Below, piece by piece: positions 1 through 7,621 of a stretch of 64,000 bases of DNA. The stretch spans positions 594,059-658,058 of the forward strand of contig NZ_LNUV01000003.1 in assembly GCF_001512285.1 (NCBI RefSeq), read 5' to 3'. The notes below the pieces were generated by a model. The model saw nothing but the letters and a program-made list of their open reading frames with translations. It searched no databases and was not told the origin of the DNA. Source of the stretch: Arthrobacter sp. EpRS71. Its GTDB lineage: Bacteria > Actinomycetota > Actinomycetes > Actinomycetales > Micrococcaceae. Every line of letters starts with the position of its first letter. Position 1 is the first letter of the stretch. Made by a program: the position numbers and the translations under genes.

Positions 1-442
1 CTGCCGGGGCCGGCTGTCCCTGCGCTGCCGGGGCTGTGCCGGTGAGCTTGATGGTCTGACCCGGGTAAATCAGCGTGGTGGCAGAAAGCTTGTTCAGCTG
101 AAGAACTGCCGTTGTGTCCAGGTTGAACCGGCGCGCGATGGCGCTGATGGTATCCCCGCGGACAATCGTGTAGGTGTCCGGTACGGACGGAGCCATGGGG
201 CGCAGGGCGGAGGGAAGGGTGGCTGCCACCGCATTGGCAGGAATGACGGAGCCAACGTTGACTGCTTGTGCCTTCATGGCCGCAGCGAGCGTGGCGGGGA
301 TCTTTCGCGGCTGCGGAGCCGGTGTTGCCATGGATGGTTGGGCCAGGGCCAGCGAGGACAAAACCACGGCGGGAAGCGCAGCCGTGGTTGCCGCGATAAC
401 CGGCATGCTCATGGTTCGTTTCGGCGAACGGGGCGTCGTCAT
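1..442 (-). CDS. LysM-domain secreted cell-wall protein (3' part outside window)
   Basis: The reading frame starts at an ATG at 442 and is still open at base 1, so only the first 147 residues are visible. A basic start (MTTPRSPKR) is followed by a hydrophobic stretch at about residues 13-34 ending near ALAQ, which fits a Sec signal peptide. A LysM domain lies at about residues 91-134: it opens with YTIVRGDTISAIARRF and closes with LIYPGQTIKL. LysM binds the glycan backbone of peptidoglycan. In related actinobacteria such proteins often end in a transglycosylase or peptidase domain, but that part is outside the window, so the enzymatic activity is unknown. A GAGGAC sequence upstream of the ATG supports this start. 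Confidence 0.85.
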   Translation of the reverse strand, partial: MTTPRSPKRTMSMPVIAATTAALPAVVLSSLALAQPSMATPAPQPRKIPATLAAAMKAQAVNVGSVIPANAVAATLPSALRPMAPSVPDTYTIVRGDTISAIARRFNLDTTAVLQLNKLSATTLIYPGQTIKLTGTAPAAQGQPAPA

Positions 443-536
443 GGAATGTGTCCTCATCTCAAACAGCGGGGGGATTGTTAGCGCTGTTGTCAGTGTTACC
501 AATGTGGCTGATGTTATCAATGATGCAAATGTGATC

Positions 537-555
537 AGTGTGAATCTCTCACACT
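537..555. promoter_or_regulatory. Inverted repeat in the divergent gap 443-699
   Basis: The 257-base gap separates the leftward LysM gene from the rightward Rv2175c-like gene. It contains AGTGTGA-N5-TCACACT, a perfect 7-bp inverted repeat that could be an operator. On the minus strand a TTGACA lies at 579-584, upstream of the LysM gene, but I cannot pick a convincing -10. A second hairpin (AGCCCGG...CCGGGCT, about 634-659) lies before the rightward gene and has no T-run. No gene is visible in the gap. Confidence 0.3.
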
Positions 556-699
556 TAGTCGATCAGCACAACAATTCCTGTCAAACCCAACAAATAGACA
601 CAATTGATGCGGACAAAAGGACCCTTGCAGTGCAGCCCGGAGGAACCAGCCCCGGGCTTCGGCTAGGCGTGGGGCGGGGCGGCGTGGCAACCTTGTTCC

Positions 700-1053
700 G
701 TGAGTAATGTAGAAAGCCTTGTTTCCGACTGGCTGCCGCTGCCGGATGTCGCCGAACTTTTGGAAGTTTCCATCACCAAAGTCCACGGACTTCTGGATGA
801 GCGTGCGCTTGTCGCCATCCGACGGGGAGAGCGGAACATCCGTTCAATCCCGGCCCTCTTTGTCCAGGACGGGCATGTTGTGGACAGCCTGAAGGGAACC
901 GTTGCGGTTCTCGGCGACGCCGGCTACAACGACGAAGAATTGATTATCTGGCTTTTCACCCCGGACGAGTCATTGCGGGGGCGTCCCATTGATGCCCTGC
1001 GCGAGGGGCGAAAGACGGAGATCAGGCGTCGCGCCCAGTCTCTGGCTTGGTAA
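700..1053 (+). CDS. Rv2175c family DNA-binding protein
   Basis: A 117-residue cytoplasmic protein resembling Mycobacterium Rv2175c, a small winged-helix DNA-binding protein described there as a substrate of the kinase PknL. The N-terminal half (WLPLPDVAELLEVSITKVHGLL) reads as a helix-turn-helix. The C-terminal part (IWLFTPDESLRGRPIDALREG) matches the conserved tail of the family. The start is a GTG at 700; the encoded MSNVESLV fits the usual N-terminus. It is convergent with the downstream polyprenyl synthetase gene, with a strong hairpin between them. The DNA targets are unknown. Confidence 0.85.
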   Translation: MSNVESLVSDWLPLPDVAELLEVSITKVHGLLDERALVAIRRGERNIRSIPALFVQDGHVVDSLKGTVAVLGDAGYNDEELIIWLFTPDESLRGRPIDALREGRKTEIRRRAQSLAW

Positions 1054-1104
1054 CGTCGCTGGCTGAATAGCAGCGCCTCCCCAGCGTGAGACTGCCTCAA
1101 CGCG

Positions 1105-1133
1105 GACGACGGCGGTGATTCACCGCCGTCGTC
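1105..1133. terminator. Long perfect hairpin between convergent genes
   Basis: Arms 1105-1118 and 1120-1133 are perfect complements (14 bp, starting GACGACGGCGG), separated by one base. It lies between the ends of two converging genes, so it could stop transcription in both directions. There is no clear T-run on either side, so strictly Rho-independent action is uncertain. Confidence 0.55.
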
Positions 1134-1223
1134 GTCGCAGGTGTTGCGATGGCTGGAACAAGCTCTTGGAACGCTCCACAAGAGCTAAGGGTTAAGAATT
1201 GTCTTTGCCCAAGGCCCCGGGGG

Positions 1224-2318
1224 TCAGGCTGCCCGGCTGACTGCGGCTTCGGCCAAGTGACGCAATGCCATCAAAGGCAGTTCCTCAAGGGGAAGGCGTT
1301 CAAGAGCGTCGAACGCTCTGTTGCTTAGCTCGCCGATCAAAGATTCCGTGGCCTCCAAGGCGCCGCACTCAATGATGATGCGCCGTATTTCAGCTACCTC
1401 ATCCTCCGCCAGGAGGGGGTTGCCCAGCATGCGATCCAGGTAATCCGCCTCTGCCCGGGGTGCTTGGTTAATGGCGAAGCCAACCAATACCGTCCGCTTG
1501 CCTTCCCTGAGATCATCTCCCGCAGGCTTTCCGGTGGTTTCCGGATCCCCAAAAACACCCAGGACGTCATCCCGCATCTGGAATGCCTCGCCCAGCGGCA
1601 AGGAGAACTCCGAGTAACCTTTCATCAGCGCAGCGGGTGCACCAGCCAGTGCCCCACCCAGCGCCAGTGGGTGCTCGGTGGAATATTTGGCGGATTTGTA
1701 ACGAATGATTGATTGCGCCCGGGCTACAGATCCGGCCCGGTCACGTACCGGGCCGGCCACTTCTTCCAGGATGTCGAGGTACTGACCTGCCATCACTTCT
1801 GCCCGCATCACATTGAAGATGCGACGCGCAGGGCTTCCCGCTGCTGCCCGGGGGCCGATTTCCGTAAAGGACTCTTCGCTGAAGGAAAGGCAGAGATCGC
1901 CGGTCAGGATGGCTGCCGCATCCCCAAAGCGACCGCTGTCCAAGGCCCAGCCATTCACTTCATGGAGCTGGCTGAACCGCTTGTGCACGCTCGGGCCGCC
2001 GCGGCGGGTGTCCGAACGGTCAATAATGTCATCGTGGATCAGGGCGGCTGCCTGGAAGAGCTCGAGGGCGCACCCCGCGGTAATGATGTCCAGGTTGTCG
2101 GCAGGGCCGCCGGCGCCTCTCCAGCCCCAGTAGCACATCAGTGCCCGAAGGCGTTTGCCGCCCGTGACAAGATGCGAAATCGATCCAATGAGCGGTTCGA
2201 CGTCCGGAGAAACAGTAGCCATGAGTTCCTGTTGCGCGGAGAGGAACCCGTTCAATTTGCCGGTGACGCCGTCAATGAACTGTGCCTGCTCTGAACTGAC
2301 GAGTGCAGCTGCCGTCAC
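1224..2318 (-). CDS. Polyprenyl diphosphate synthase (trans-isoprenyl)
   Basis: A 364-residue class I prenyltransferase that condenses isopentenyl diphosphate with an allylic diphosphate to make C20 or longer chains. The first aspartate-rich motif reads LIHDDIIDRSD and the second QMRDDVLGVFGD. A basic triplet region (GGKRLRALM) near the N-terminus binds the diphosphate. The start is a GTG at 2318 that overlaps the stop of the upstream lipoprotein gene by four bases, so the two are probably translationally coupled. It resembles the IdsA/GrcC group. The product length (geranylgeranyl versus longer, for quinones or carotenoids) cannot be read reliably from the sequence. Confidence 0.92.
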   Translation of the reverse strand: MTAAALVSSEQAQFIDGVTGKLNGFLSAQQELMATVSPDVEPLIGSISHLVTGGKRLRALMCYWGWRGAGGPADNLDIITAGCALELFQAAALIHDDIIDRSDTRRGGPSVHKRFSQLHEVNGWALDSGRFGDAAAILTGDLCLSFSEESFTEIGPRAAAGSPARRIFNVMRAEVMAGQYLDILEEVAGPVRDRAGSVARAQSIIRYKSAKYSTEHPLALGGALAGAPAALMKGYSEFSLPLGEAFQMRDDVLGVFGDPETTGKPAGDDLREGKRTVLVGFAINQAPRAEADYLDRMLGNPLLAEDEVAEIRRIIIECGALEATESLIGELSNRAFDALERLPLEELPLMALRHLAEAAVSRAA

Positions 2319-2893
2319 TTGACGGACCCGGCCGCCACGTTGGCGCCGATAGTGAACGTTGAGACGCCTTCCTTTTGCCTGACCGAAACATTCACCGTTT
2401 CGCCGTCACCACGGATGAAGTCCAAGGAAGTGACATTTCCAACAGCGGATGGACCCGGGACGAGTTTGAAGCCCTGTGACTCCATGGAGGCCTTGTAGTA
2501 GTCCATAACCCCCTCCGGTGGGGCTTTGACCGTTCCGACAAGAGCCACGGTGGCTACTGCTGCGCTTTTGTCCACGCTGCTTGAACGAATGGACGTGTTG
2601 GGCATGACCGGAATGAGCTGCGCCGGGAATCCAGGGACCAGTGCGTTTACCGTGGCCGTGGTATCGGGTGCCGGTGCCGGTGTTTCGGTGAACGTGGTGG
2701 TTTCCGGTGAGGCTGTGGAACCCGAAGCGGAGGACGACGGGGTGGGAGCCGCCTGGGCGGACGCCGCAGCGGTACCTGATGTGGACGGTGCTGCTGAACC
2801 GCCGGGCGATGGTGTGCACGCGGACGCCGCCAAAGCGACACTGACTGCGAGCAGGGCAAACCCTCGCGATTGAGGAGTTCCAAAGAGCTTCAC
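2315..2893 (-). CDS. Putative lipoprotein, unknown function
   Basis: A 192-residue protein. The N-terminus has a charged start, a hydrophobic stretch and a lipobox (LAASAC, Cys at about residue 26), so it should be lipid-anchored on the outer face of the membrane. A Ser/Thr/Ala/Pro-rich linker follows to about residue 85. The C-terminal half is a compact domain with a YYKASMESQGF segment and a GDGETVNVSVRQKEG strand pattern. I do not recognise the family. It is the first gene of a two-gene unit with the polyprenyl synthetase. Whether the two share a role is unknown. Confidence 0.8.
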   Translation of the reverse strand: MKLFGTPQSRGFALLAVSVALAASACTPSPGGSAAPSTSGTAAASAQAAPTPSSSASGSTASPETTTFTETPAPAPDTTATVNALVPGFPAQLIPVMPNTSIRSSSVDKSAAVATVALVGTVKAPPEGVMDYYKASMESQGFKLVPGPSAVGNVTSLDFIRGDGETVNVSVRQKEGVSTFTIGANVAAGSVK

Positions 2894-2941
2894 AGGGTAT
2901 CCTTCCTGGGGCTGAGCCGGACTTTGCCTCCAGTTTAGTCA

Positions 2942-4228
2942 GTGGCCGGGCATAGTATTGCCGATGTGAGGCAGGAAGCATTCGGTGGCGCTCAAAGCGC
3001 CGGCAGCAAGCCGCCCCGCAGTGCCGGAGATGCCCTGCGGGAAATGCGGCGAACCAGCATACTTCACGTGGATATGGACGCCTTCTTCGTCTCCGTGGAA
3101 CTGCGCAGCCGCCCCGAACTTCGAGGCAAGCCGGTCATTGTCGGATTCCCGGCGGAACGGTCTGTGGTGCTCTCCGCGTCCTATGAGGCACGGGCCACAG
3201 GGGTGAAGTCGGCCATGCCGATGTCCATTGCCATGAGGCGGTGTCCCTCGGCAGTGATCATCAACCCCAGACACAAAGAGTATTACGAGGTTTCTGCCCG
3301 GCTCATGGAGATTTTTGCTTCCATTACCGATCTCGTTGAGCCATTGAGTGTGGACGAGGCCTTCCTGGATGTGAGCGGCGCAATTCGCCGTCTGGGGTCA
3401 CCGATGGACATTGGCCACCTCATCCGCCGCAGGGTTCAGTCGGAACTTGGCATCACTGCATCCGTGGGGATCGCAAGCACCAAGTTTGTGGCCAAGATCG
3501 CATCAACGAGGTGCAAACCCGATGGCATCCTCCAGATCGATGCCGAGGACTCCGTTCCCTACCTCCACAGCCTTCCAGTCGGCGCCTTGTGGGGTGTCGG
3601 CGGAAAAACGGCCGAAGTGTTGTCCCGGCTGGGTATCCGCACGGTCGCCGATGTCGCAGCAACCCCGCTGGCATCGCTCAAAAAGGTTCTGGGAGCAAGT
3701 GGTGAGCATGTTCACCGCCTATCCATGGGTATTGACCCGCGGCCCGTAACTCCAGCCAGGCTTGAGAAAAGCATCGGGGCGGAGGAGACGTTCTCCGTGG
3801 ATACAGGGGACGAAGCATTACTGCACAGGGAACTGCTTCGCCTCTCGCACCGGACCGCCATCCGGCTCAGGAGTTCAGGCATGGTGGCCAGGACTGTGGC
3901 ATTGAAGCTGCGGTACTCGGACTTCTCAACAGTGACACGCAGCCGCACGGTGCAGACTCCCGTGGACAGCGCCCAATTGATCTACCAGGTGGCCGTTCAG
4001 CTCCTTGAATCCTTGGGCAACCGATCCATGAGCGTCCGGTTGGTGGGGGTTCGTGCCGAACAACTGGAGCCGGCCGGTCAGACGTCCCTGCAATTGAGTC
4101 TGGACCGTCGGGACGACAACTGGCGGGCGGCCGAACAGGCACTGGACCGTGTCTCCGAACGTTTTGGGTCCAAAACACTTCTTCCAGCGCGGCTTTTGGA
4201 GCCCGGGAAGCCCGCAACGGACACCTGA
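2942..4228 (+). CDS. dinB: DNA polymerase IV (Y-family translesion polymerase)
   Basis: Y-family polymerase that copies past DNA lesions. The palm catalytic motif HVDMDAFFVSVE and the second carboxylate motif SVDEAFLDV are intact. ASVGIASTKFVAKIAS is the family signature, followed by helix-hairpin-helix residues (LWGVGGKTAEVLSRLGI) and the little-finger domain. The frame opens at a GTG at 2942 (428 aa), but the first ~30 residues are not family-like. Starts at GTG 2966 or ATG 3044 (395 aa) are plausible, and none has a strong ribosome site. I see no LexA-type box directly upstream and no beta-clamp motif at the C-terminus that I can name with confidence. Confidence 0.92.
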   Translation: MAGHSIADVRQEAFGGAQSAGSKPPRSAGDALREMRRTSILHVDMDAFFVSVELRSRPELRGKPVIVGFPAERSVVLSASYEARATGVKSAMPMSIAMRRCPSAVIINPRHKEYYEVSARLMEIFASITDLVEPLSVDEAFLDVSGAIRRLGSPMDIGHLIRRRVQSELGITASVGIASTKFVAKIASTRCKPDGILQIDAEDSVPYLHSLPVGALWGVGGKTAEVLSRLGIRTVADVAATPLASLKKVLGASGEHVHRLSMGIDPRPVTPARLEKSIGAEETFSVDTGDEALLHRELLRLSHRTAIRLRSSGMVARTVALKLRYSDFSTVTRSRTVQTPVDSAQLIYQVAVQLLESLGNRSMSVRLVGVRAEQLEPAGQTSLQLSLDRRDDNWRAAEQALDRVSERFGSKTLLPARLLEPGKPATDT

Positions 4229-4466
4229 GCCGCGCACGGTTACCCGGCAGGACCCCCGGCGTCTTTCAGAACGGCGTCGGACAAACTATCCTATTTATTA
4301 CAGAGATTTAGATCGTCTGGACAAACTGTTTCCTGAACAGTCGGCCCCGAGATGCCCGCTGAACCAAGAGGGGATTTTTGGGGAACGATTTTCTTGGTCC
4401 GATCGTTGTGGAAACAGACGCACAGGAAGCGTTTGTCCAGACGCTGGCTGACTAAAGGAGGTCGCG

Positions 4467-4835
4467 ATGCCCCTCTCGGAGCATGAACAGAAGCTGCTTG
4501 AGCAACTTGAAAAGCAACTTCATGAGGACGATCCGAAGTTCGCCAACACCATGGGTTCGGATCCCATCCGCAGCTGGTCTACCCGGCATGTGATCATAGG
4601 TGTGCTTGGAGCCATTGCCGGCATCCTTCTCCTGCTTGTCGGAGTATCACTGCAGGCGATACCTGTGGGTGTCCTCGGTTTCGTCGTTATGGGTGCTGGC
4701 GTCTATTTCGCTACGTTGCGTGGCGCGTCCTTCGGCAAAGCCGCCAAGGGGAAACCTGGCAAGAGCAAGCCAAAGAGTTCGTTCATGAGCAGCCTGGAAG
4801 AGCGCTGGGACGAACGGCGTCGGGACGACCACTGA
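4467..4835 (+). CDS. DUF3040 membrane protein
   Basis: A 122-residue protein starting MPLSEHEQKLLEQLEKQL, the signature opening of the DUF3040 family common in actinobacteria. Two hydrophobic segments at about residues 41-60 and 66-82 predict two membrane passes, followed by a basic C-terminus. A strong AAAGGAGG ribosome site precedes the ATG. It is the last gene before the mraZ control region in many actinobacteria. Its function is not established. The 238 bases upstream (4229-4466) show no other gene. Confidence 0.88.
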   Translation: MPLSEHEQKLLEQLEKQLHEDDPKFANTMGSDPIRSWSTRHVIIGVLGAIAGILLLLVGVSLQAIPVGVLGFVVMGAGVYFATLRGASFGKAAKGKPGKSKPKSSFMSSLEERWDERRRDDH

Positions 4836-4915
4836 CGTACCGCTTCGAATCAGTGGCCGGCAGCCCCGGTCCCTCCTGAGTCAACCATGCCCCTGAGATT
4901 CAACGGGACATAACG

Positions 4916-4939
4916 AAAGACCCGCGCTGCGGGTCTTTT
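4916..4939 (+). terminator. Rho-independent terminator after the DUF3040 gene
   Basis: AAAGACCCGC, a three-base loop and GCGGGTCTTT followed by further T's form a perfect 10-bp stem at 4916-4938. It insulates the dcw cluster from upstream transcription. Confidence 0.85.
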
Positions 4940-5136
4940 CGCGTTTAAGGGCGACTATTCACCACCAGGGTTGCATCTCTCCATGTACCCATCGCTTGGC
5001 TCTGCCCCGGGTCCTCCACTTTGCACCCCTTTCTCCGCTGTTCCTCATCTGCTCTGGGTCAGGCCGGACATTTCCAGTGCCGCAGCAGAGAATCAGGGAC
5101 GCTGACGCCCGCGTGTCTGCCTTGGTGGATCCGCTC

Positions 5137-5202
5137 CTCCACTTTTCTCCACCACGCAAAAACCCCGTGATCTCGGGCCGGATAATTCTCAAAGTGGTGG
5201 AG
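5137..5202. promoter_or_regulatory. Upstream GTGGAG box clusters forming an inverted repeat
   Basis: In the 481-base gap 4836-5316, reverse-oriented boxes CTCCAC lie at 5137-5142 and 5147-5152 (10-bp period). Forward boxes GTGGTG (5194-5199) and GTGGAG (5197-5202) lie further right. TTTCTCCACCAC at 5144-5155 and GTGGTGGAGAAA at 5194-5205 are exact reverse complements. Another CTCCAC is at 5014-5019. These match the GTGG-type boxes reported for MraZ operators and may be accessory sites. No gene is evident in this gap. Confidence 0.5.
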
Positions 5203-5219
5203 AAACGCCTTCCCGTGCG

Positions 5220-5251
5220 TTGACTGTGGGGCGTTGTGGAGTAAAGTGGAG
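5220..5251 (+). promoter_or_regulatory. mraZ promoter overlapped by three MraZ-type boxes
   Basis: TTGACT at 5220-5225 and TAAAGT at 5242-5247 with a 16-bp spacer form a good sigma-70-type promoter. Three tandem boxes (GTGGGG 5226-5231, GTGGAG 5236-5241, GTGGAG 5246-5251) sit exactly 10 bp apart, covering the spacer and the -10. MraZ is known in several bacteria to bind tandem GTGG-type repeats in its own promoter and repress it. This layout predicts the same here. Confidence 0.7.
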
Positions 5252-5316
5252 CACATAAGAGGGTAGTGGCAGTGTTGGGAATGTGCGGGCACCTTGATTG
5301 AGGGGCGGTGGGGCCA

Positions 5317-5748
5317 GTGTTTCTGGGTACTCACTCGCCGCGTCTCGATGAAAAGGGCCGGATCATCCTTCCCGCCAAGTTCCGCGAGGAGCTTGCTGAT
5401 GGATTGGTTCTCACCAGGGGCCAGGAACGCTGCATCTACGTTTTCAGTCAGAAGGAATTTGAGCGCATCCACGAGTCGATGCGGGAGGCACCACTGTCTT
5501 CCAAGCAGGCGCGTGATTACATTCGGGTTTTCCTGTCTGGAGCCTCTGATGAAGTACCTGACAAGCAGGGGCGCGTGACGATTCCGCCGGCGCTCCGGAC
5601 TTACGCAGGGCTTGGGCGGGAATTGGCAGTCATTGGAGCCGGTACCCGGGCCGAGATCTGGGACGCCGAAGCTTGGAATGAGTACCTCAACGAGAAGGAA
5701 GCAGCCTACTCGGAAACGGATGACGACAATCTCCCCGGGTTCATCTGA
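5317..5748 (+). CDS. mraZ: MraZ transcriptional regulator
   Basis: A 143-residue DNA-binding protein with two AbrB-like SpoVT halves: [19 protein letters not shown] at the N-terminus and [19 protein letters not shown] in the middle. MraZ forms a ring-shaped oligomer that binds repeated boxes upstream of itself and controls the dcw operon. I chose the GTG at 5317 because it gives the standard [15 protein letters not shown] start and lies about 11 bases after a GAGGGG. A GTG at 5308 would add three residues. It is the first gene of the division and cell-wall cluster, and the boxes over its promoter suggest autorepression. Confidence 0.95.
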   Translation: MFLGTHSPRLDEKGRIILPAKFREELADGLVLTRGQERCIYVFSQKEFERIHESMREAPLSSKQARDYIRVFLSGASDEVPDKQGRVTIPPALRTYAGLGRELAVIGAGTRAEIWDAEAWNEYLNEKEAAYSETDDDNLPGFI

Positions 5749-5760
5749 CCCCGGTGGGAG

Positions 5761-5779
5761 GAAGCCGCTGTCCGGCTTC
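5761..5779 (+). terminator. Small hairpin between mraZ and rsmH, possible attenuator
   Basis: GAAGCCG-N5-CGGCTTC forms a 7-bp stem just after mraZ, followed by a weak T-containing stretch. It may reduce read-through into rsmH. The rest of the 167-base gap holds no gene. Confidence 0.35.
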
Positions 5780-5915
5780 TTGAATGGGATCTCCAGCCGC
5801 CCATCGAACTGTCTTCCTGGCTCAACTTCCCCTGAGCCAGGCGGCGGCCGATAGGCGCGGATGGGGATCCGATTCAAGAATCAGCAGTTAAGCGATTGAG
5901 GAAAGAGGAGGCAGC

Positions 5916-6914
5916 GTGGAAGAGCAGGACGCGGCAAAGCCCACATCGGAGCGCCACGTGCCCGTCCTGAAAGACCGCTGCATCAATCTGCTCGCGCCCG
6001 GCTTTGAAGCTGCCAGGAAACGCGGCGAGACCCCAGTCGCCATCGATGCCACGTTGGGCATGGGCGGACACTCCGAGGCAATGTTGCAGCGTTTCCCGGA
6101 TCTTCACCTGGTGGGCATCGATCGCGACGAAGAAGCGTTGGCCTTGGCCGGTGCCAGACTGGAACCCTTCTCCGACCGTACCGACCTTGTTCACGCGGTG
6201 TACGACGAGATTGAGGACGTCCTGCTGGACCTTGGCATATCCGAGGTCCATGGCATTCTCATGGACCTCGGAGTTTCGTCCCTGCAGCTCGATGAGCGTG
6301 AGCGGGGCTTCGCTTACTCTTATGACGCCCCTTTGGATATGCGCATGGACACCAGCCGGGGCCAAACGGCAGCTGATGTGGTCAATAGCTACACCGAAGA
6401 CGAGCTGGTGCGCATCATCCGTAAGTGGGGTGAAGAGAAGTTCGCCGGACGGATCGCCAACCGGATCGTCACTGCCCGCGCGGAGAAACCCTTTGCAACC
6501 ACGGGGGAGCTCGTGGAGCAGATCCGCAGCGTTGTCCCTGCCGCCGCAGCCAAGAGCGGCGGACACCCCGCCAAACGCACCTTTCAGGCTTTGCGAATTG
6601 AGGTCAACGAGGAACTGGATGTCCTGGAACGCGCAGTTCCGGCAGCAGTGGCCGCGACGGCCATGGGTGGTCGGATCGTGGTCATGTCCTACCACTCACT
6701 GGAGGACAAGATCGTGAAGTCAGTTTTCCAATCAGGATCCAAATCGTCAGCGCCACTTGGCTTCCCCGTGGAACTTGAAGAACACAAACCCGAGTTGAAG
6801 ACCATCACCAAGGGCACGGAAGTGCCTACTGCAGCAGAAATCGCTGAAAACCCCCGCGCGGCGTCTGCCCGACTGAGGGCAGTGGAGCGTATCAAACCGA
6901 GGAGAGACGCATGA
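5916..6914 (+). CDS. rsmH: 16S rRNA (cytosine(1402)-N4)-methyltransferase
   Basis: A 332-residue S-adenosylmethionine-dependent enzyme that methylates N4 of C1402 in 16S rRNA (formerly MraW). The SAM motif region reads [16 protein letters not shown], and [16 protein letters not shown] is the family signature. The end shows [18 protein letters not shown]. The GTG start at 5916 follows a GAGGAGG ribosome site. The stop overlaps the ftsL start by four bases (ATGA), so the two are coupled. Second gene of the dcw cluster, as in most actinobacteria. Confidence 0.97.
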   Translation: MEEQDAAKPTSERHVPVLKDRCINLLAPGFEAARKRGETPVAIDATLGMGGHSEAMLQRFPDLHLVGIDRDEEALALAGARLEPFSDRTDLVHAVYDEIEDVLLDLGISEVHGILMDLGVSSLQLDERERGFAYSYDAPLDMRMDTSRGQTAADVVNSYTEDELVRIIRKWGEEKFAGRIANRIVTARAEKPFATTGELVEQIRSVVPAAAAKSGGHPAKRTFQALRIEVNEELDVLERAVPAAVAATAMGGRIVVMSYHSLEDKIVKSVFQSGSKSSAPLGFPVELEEHKPELKTITKGTEVPTAAEIAENPRAASARLRAVERIKPRRDA

Positions 6915-7579
6915 GCAACGCCGCAGCGAAGACCTCGCCCTCCACGGTGGGCAACACCGCCCGTAGCCTGTCCGCGCCTGCGGAAAGGGCCGAGCCCGGT
7001 CGCAAGGCCCGTACACCTCTGTCGTTGGTACGCAGTGCCCCTGGCAAGCGACGGACCCCGTTCGTTGTCCTTTGCTTTGTGGCGATGGCGGCCGCACTCC
7101 TGACGGTCCTTGTACTGAACATCTCCGTGTCCACAGCGCAGTACCAGTTGGTGCAACTGAAAGCCGAAGCTGCAACGCTCAACAAGGAAAACCAAGACCT
7201 GACACAGAAAAAGCAGAACTACGAAGCTCCGCAGAACCTGGCTGCCAAGGCTGCAGAATTGGGAATGGTTGCTTCCACAGTCAAGGGTCAGATTGATCTG
7301 AACACTATGTCAGTAACCGGCAAGGCGTCACCGGCGGTTAAGGGAGACAACCCCGGTGCCCTGCTCGCTCCGCCGGCCGTTGAGGGGTTGATTGATGTGG
7401 TTCCGTCGGTGACTACCAAGGACCCGCTGGAAAGCCGCAAGCCTGAGTCAACTCCGGTGGCCCCGGCCGCAACGCCGTCCACCCCGGCGGCAACTCCGGC
7501 GTCCCCCGCGGCCGCTCCACCCGTTGAACTCCACGGGGGCTCGGTACCGGCACCGCAGCAAAAGGCTCCAGGGCAGTAG
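6911..7579 (+). CDS. ftsL: FtsL-like division protein
   Basis: A 222-residue protein identified mainly by position (rsmH-ftsL-ftsI) and architecture. It has a cytoplasmic basic N-terminus (about 1-50), one membrane segment ([19 protein letters not shown], about 52-70), then a short coiled-coil-like region ([19 protein letters not shown]). FtsL forms a complex with FtsB/FtsQ and activates FtsW-FtsI at the septum. The C-terminal third is an unusual Pro/Ala/Thr-rich low-complexity tail (about 155-222), longer than classical FtsL. It overlaps rsmH by four bases. Confidence 0.8.
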   Translation: MSNAAAKTSPSTVGNTARSLSAPAERAEPGRKARTPLSLVRSAPGKRRTPFVVLCFVAMAAALLTVLVLNISVSTAQYQLVQLKAEAATLNKENQDLTQKKQNYEAPQNLAAKAAELGMVASTVKGQIDLNTMSVTGKASPAVKGDNPGALLAPPAVEGLIDVVPSVTTKDPLESRKPESTPVAPAATPSTPAATPASPAAAPPVELHGGSVPAPQQKAPGQ

Positions 7580-7621
7580 ATCGTCAAACCACCGAAGCAG
7601 GGCCAGCAGCAAGGAATCAAC

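Noticed and set aside
443..699. Possible c-di-AMP (ydaO) riboswitch upstream of the LysM gene
   Set aside because: Such riboswitches often precede cell-wall hydrolase genes in actinobacteria, but the conserved ydaO core segments are not recognisable here.
2894..2965. LexA/SOS box upstream of dinB
   Set aside because: No GAAC-N4-GTTC-type palindrome is present.
5059..5877. 272-codon minus-strand frame over mraZ and its promoter
   Set aside because: It covers mraZ and the regulatory boxes; no start signal or family match.
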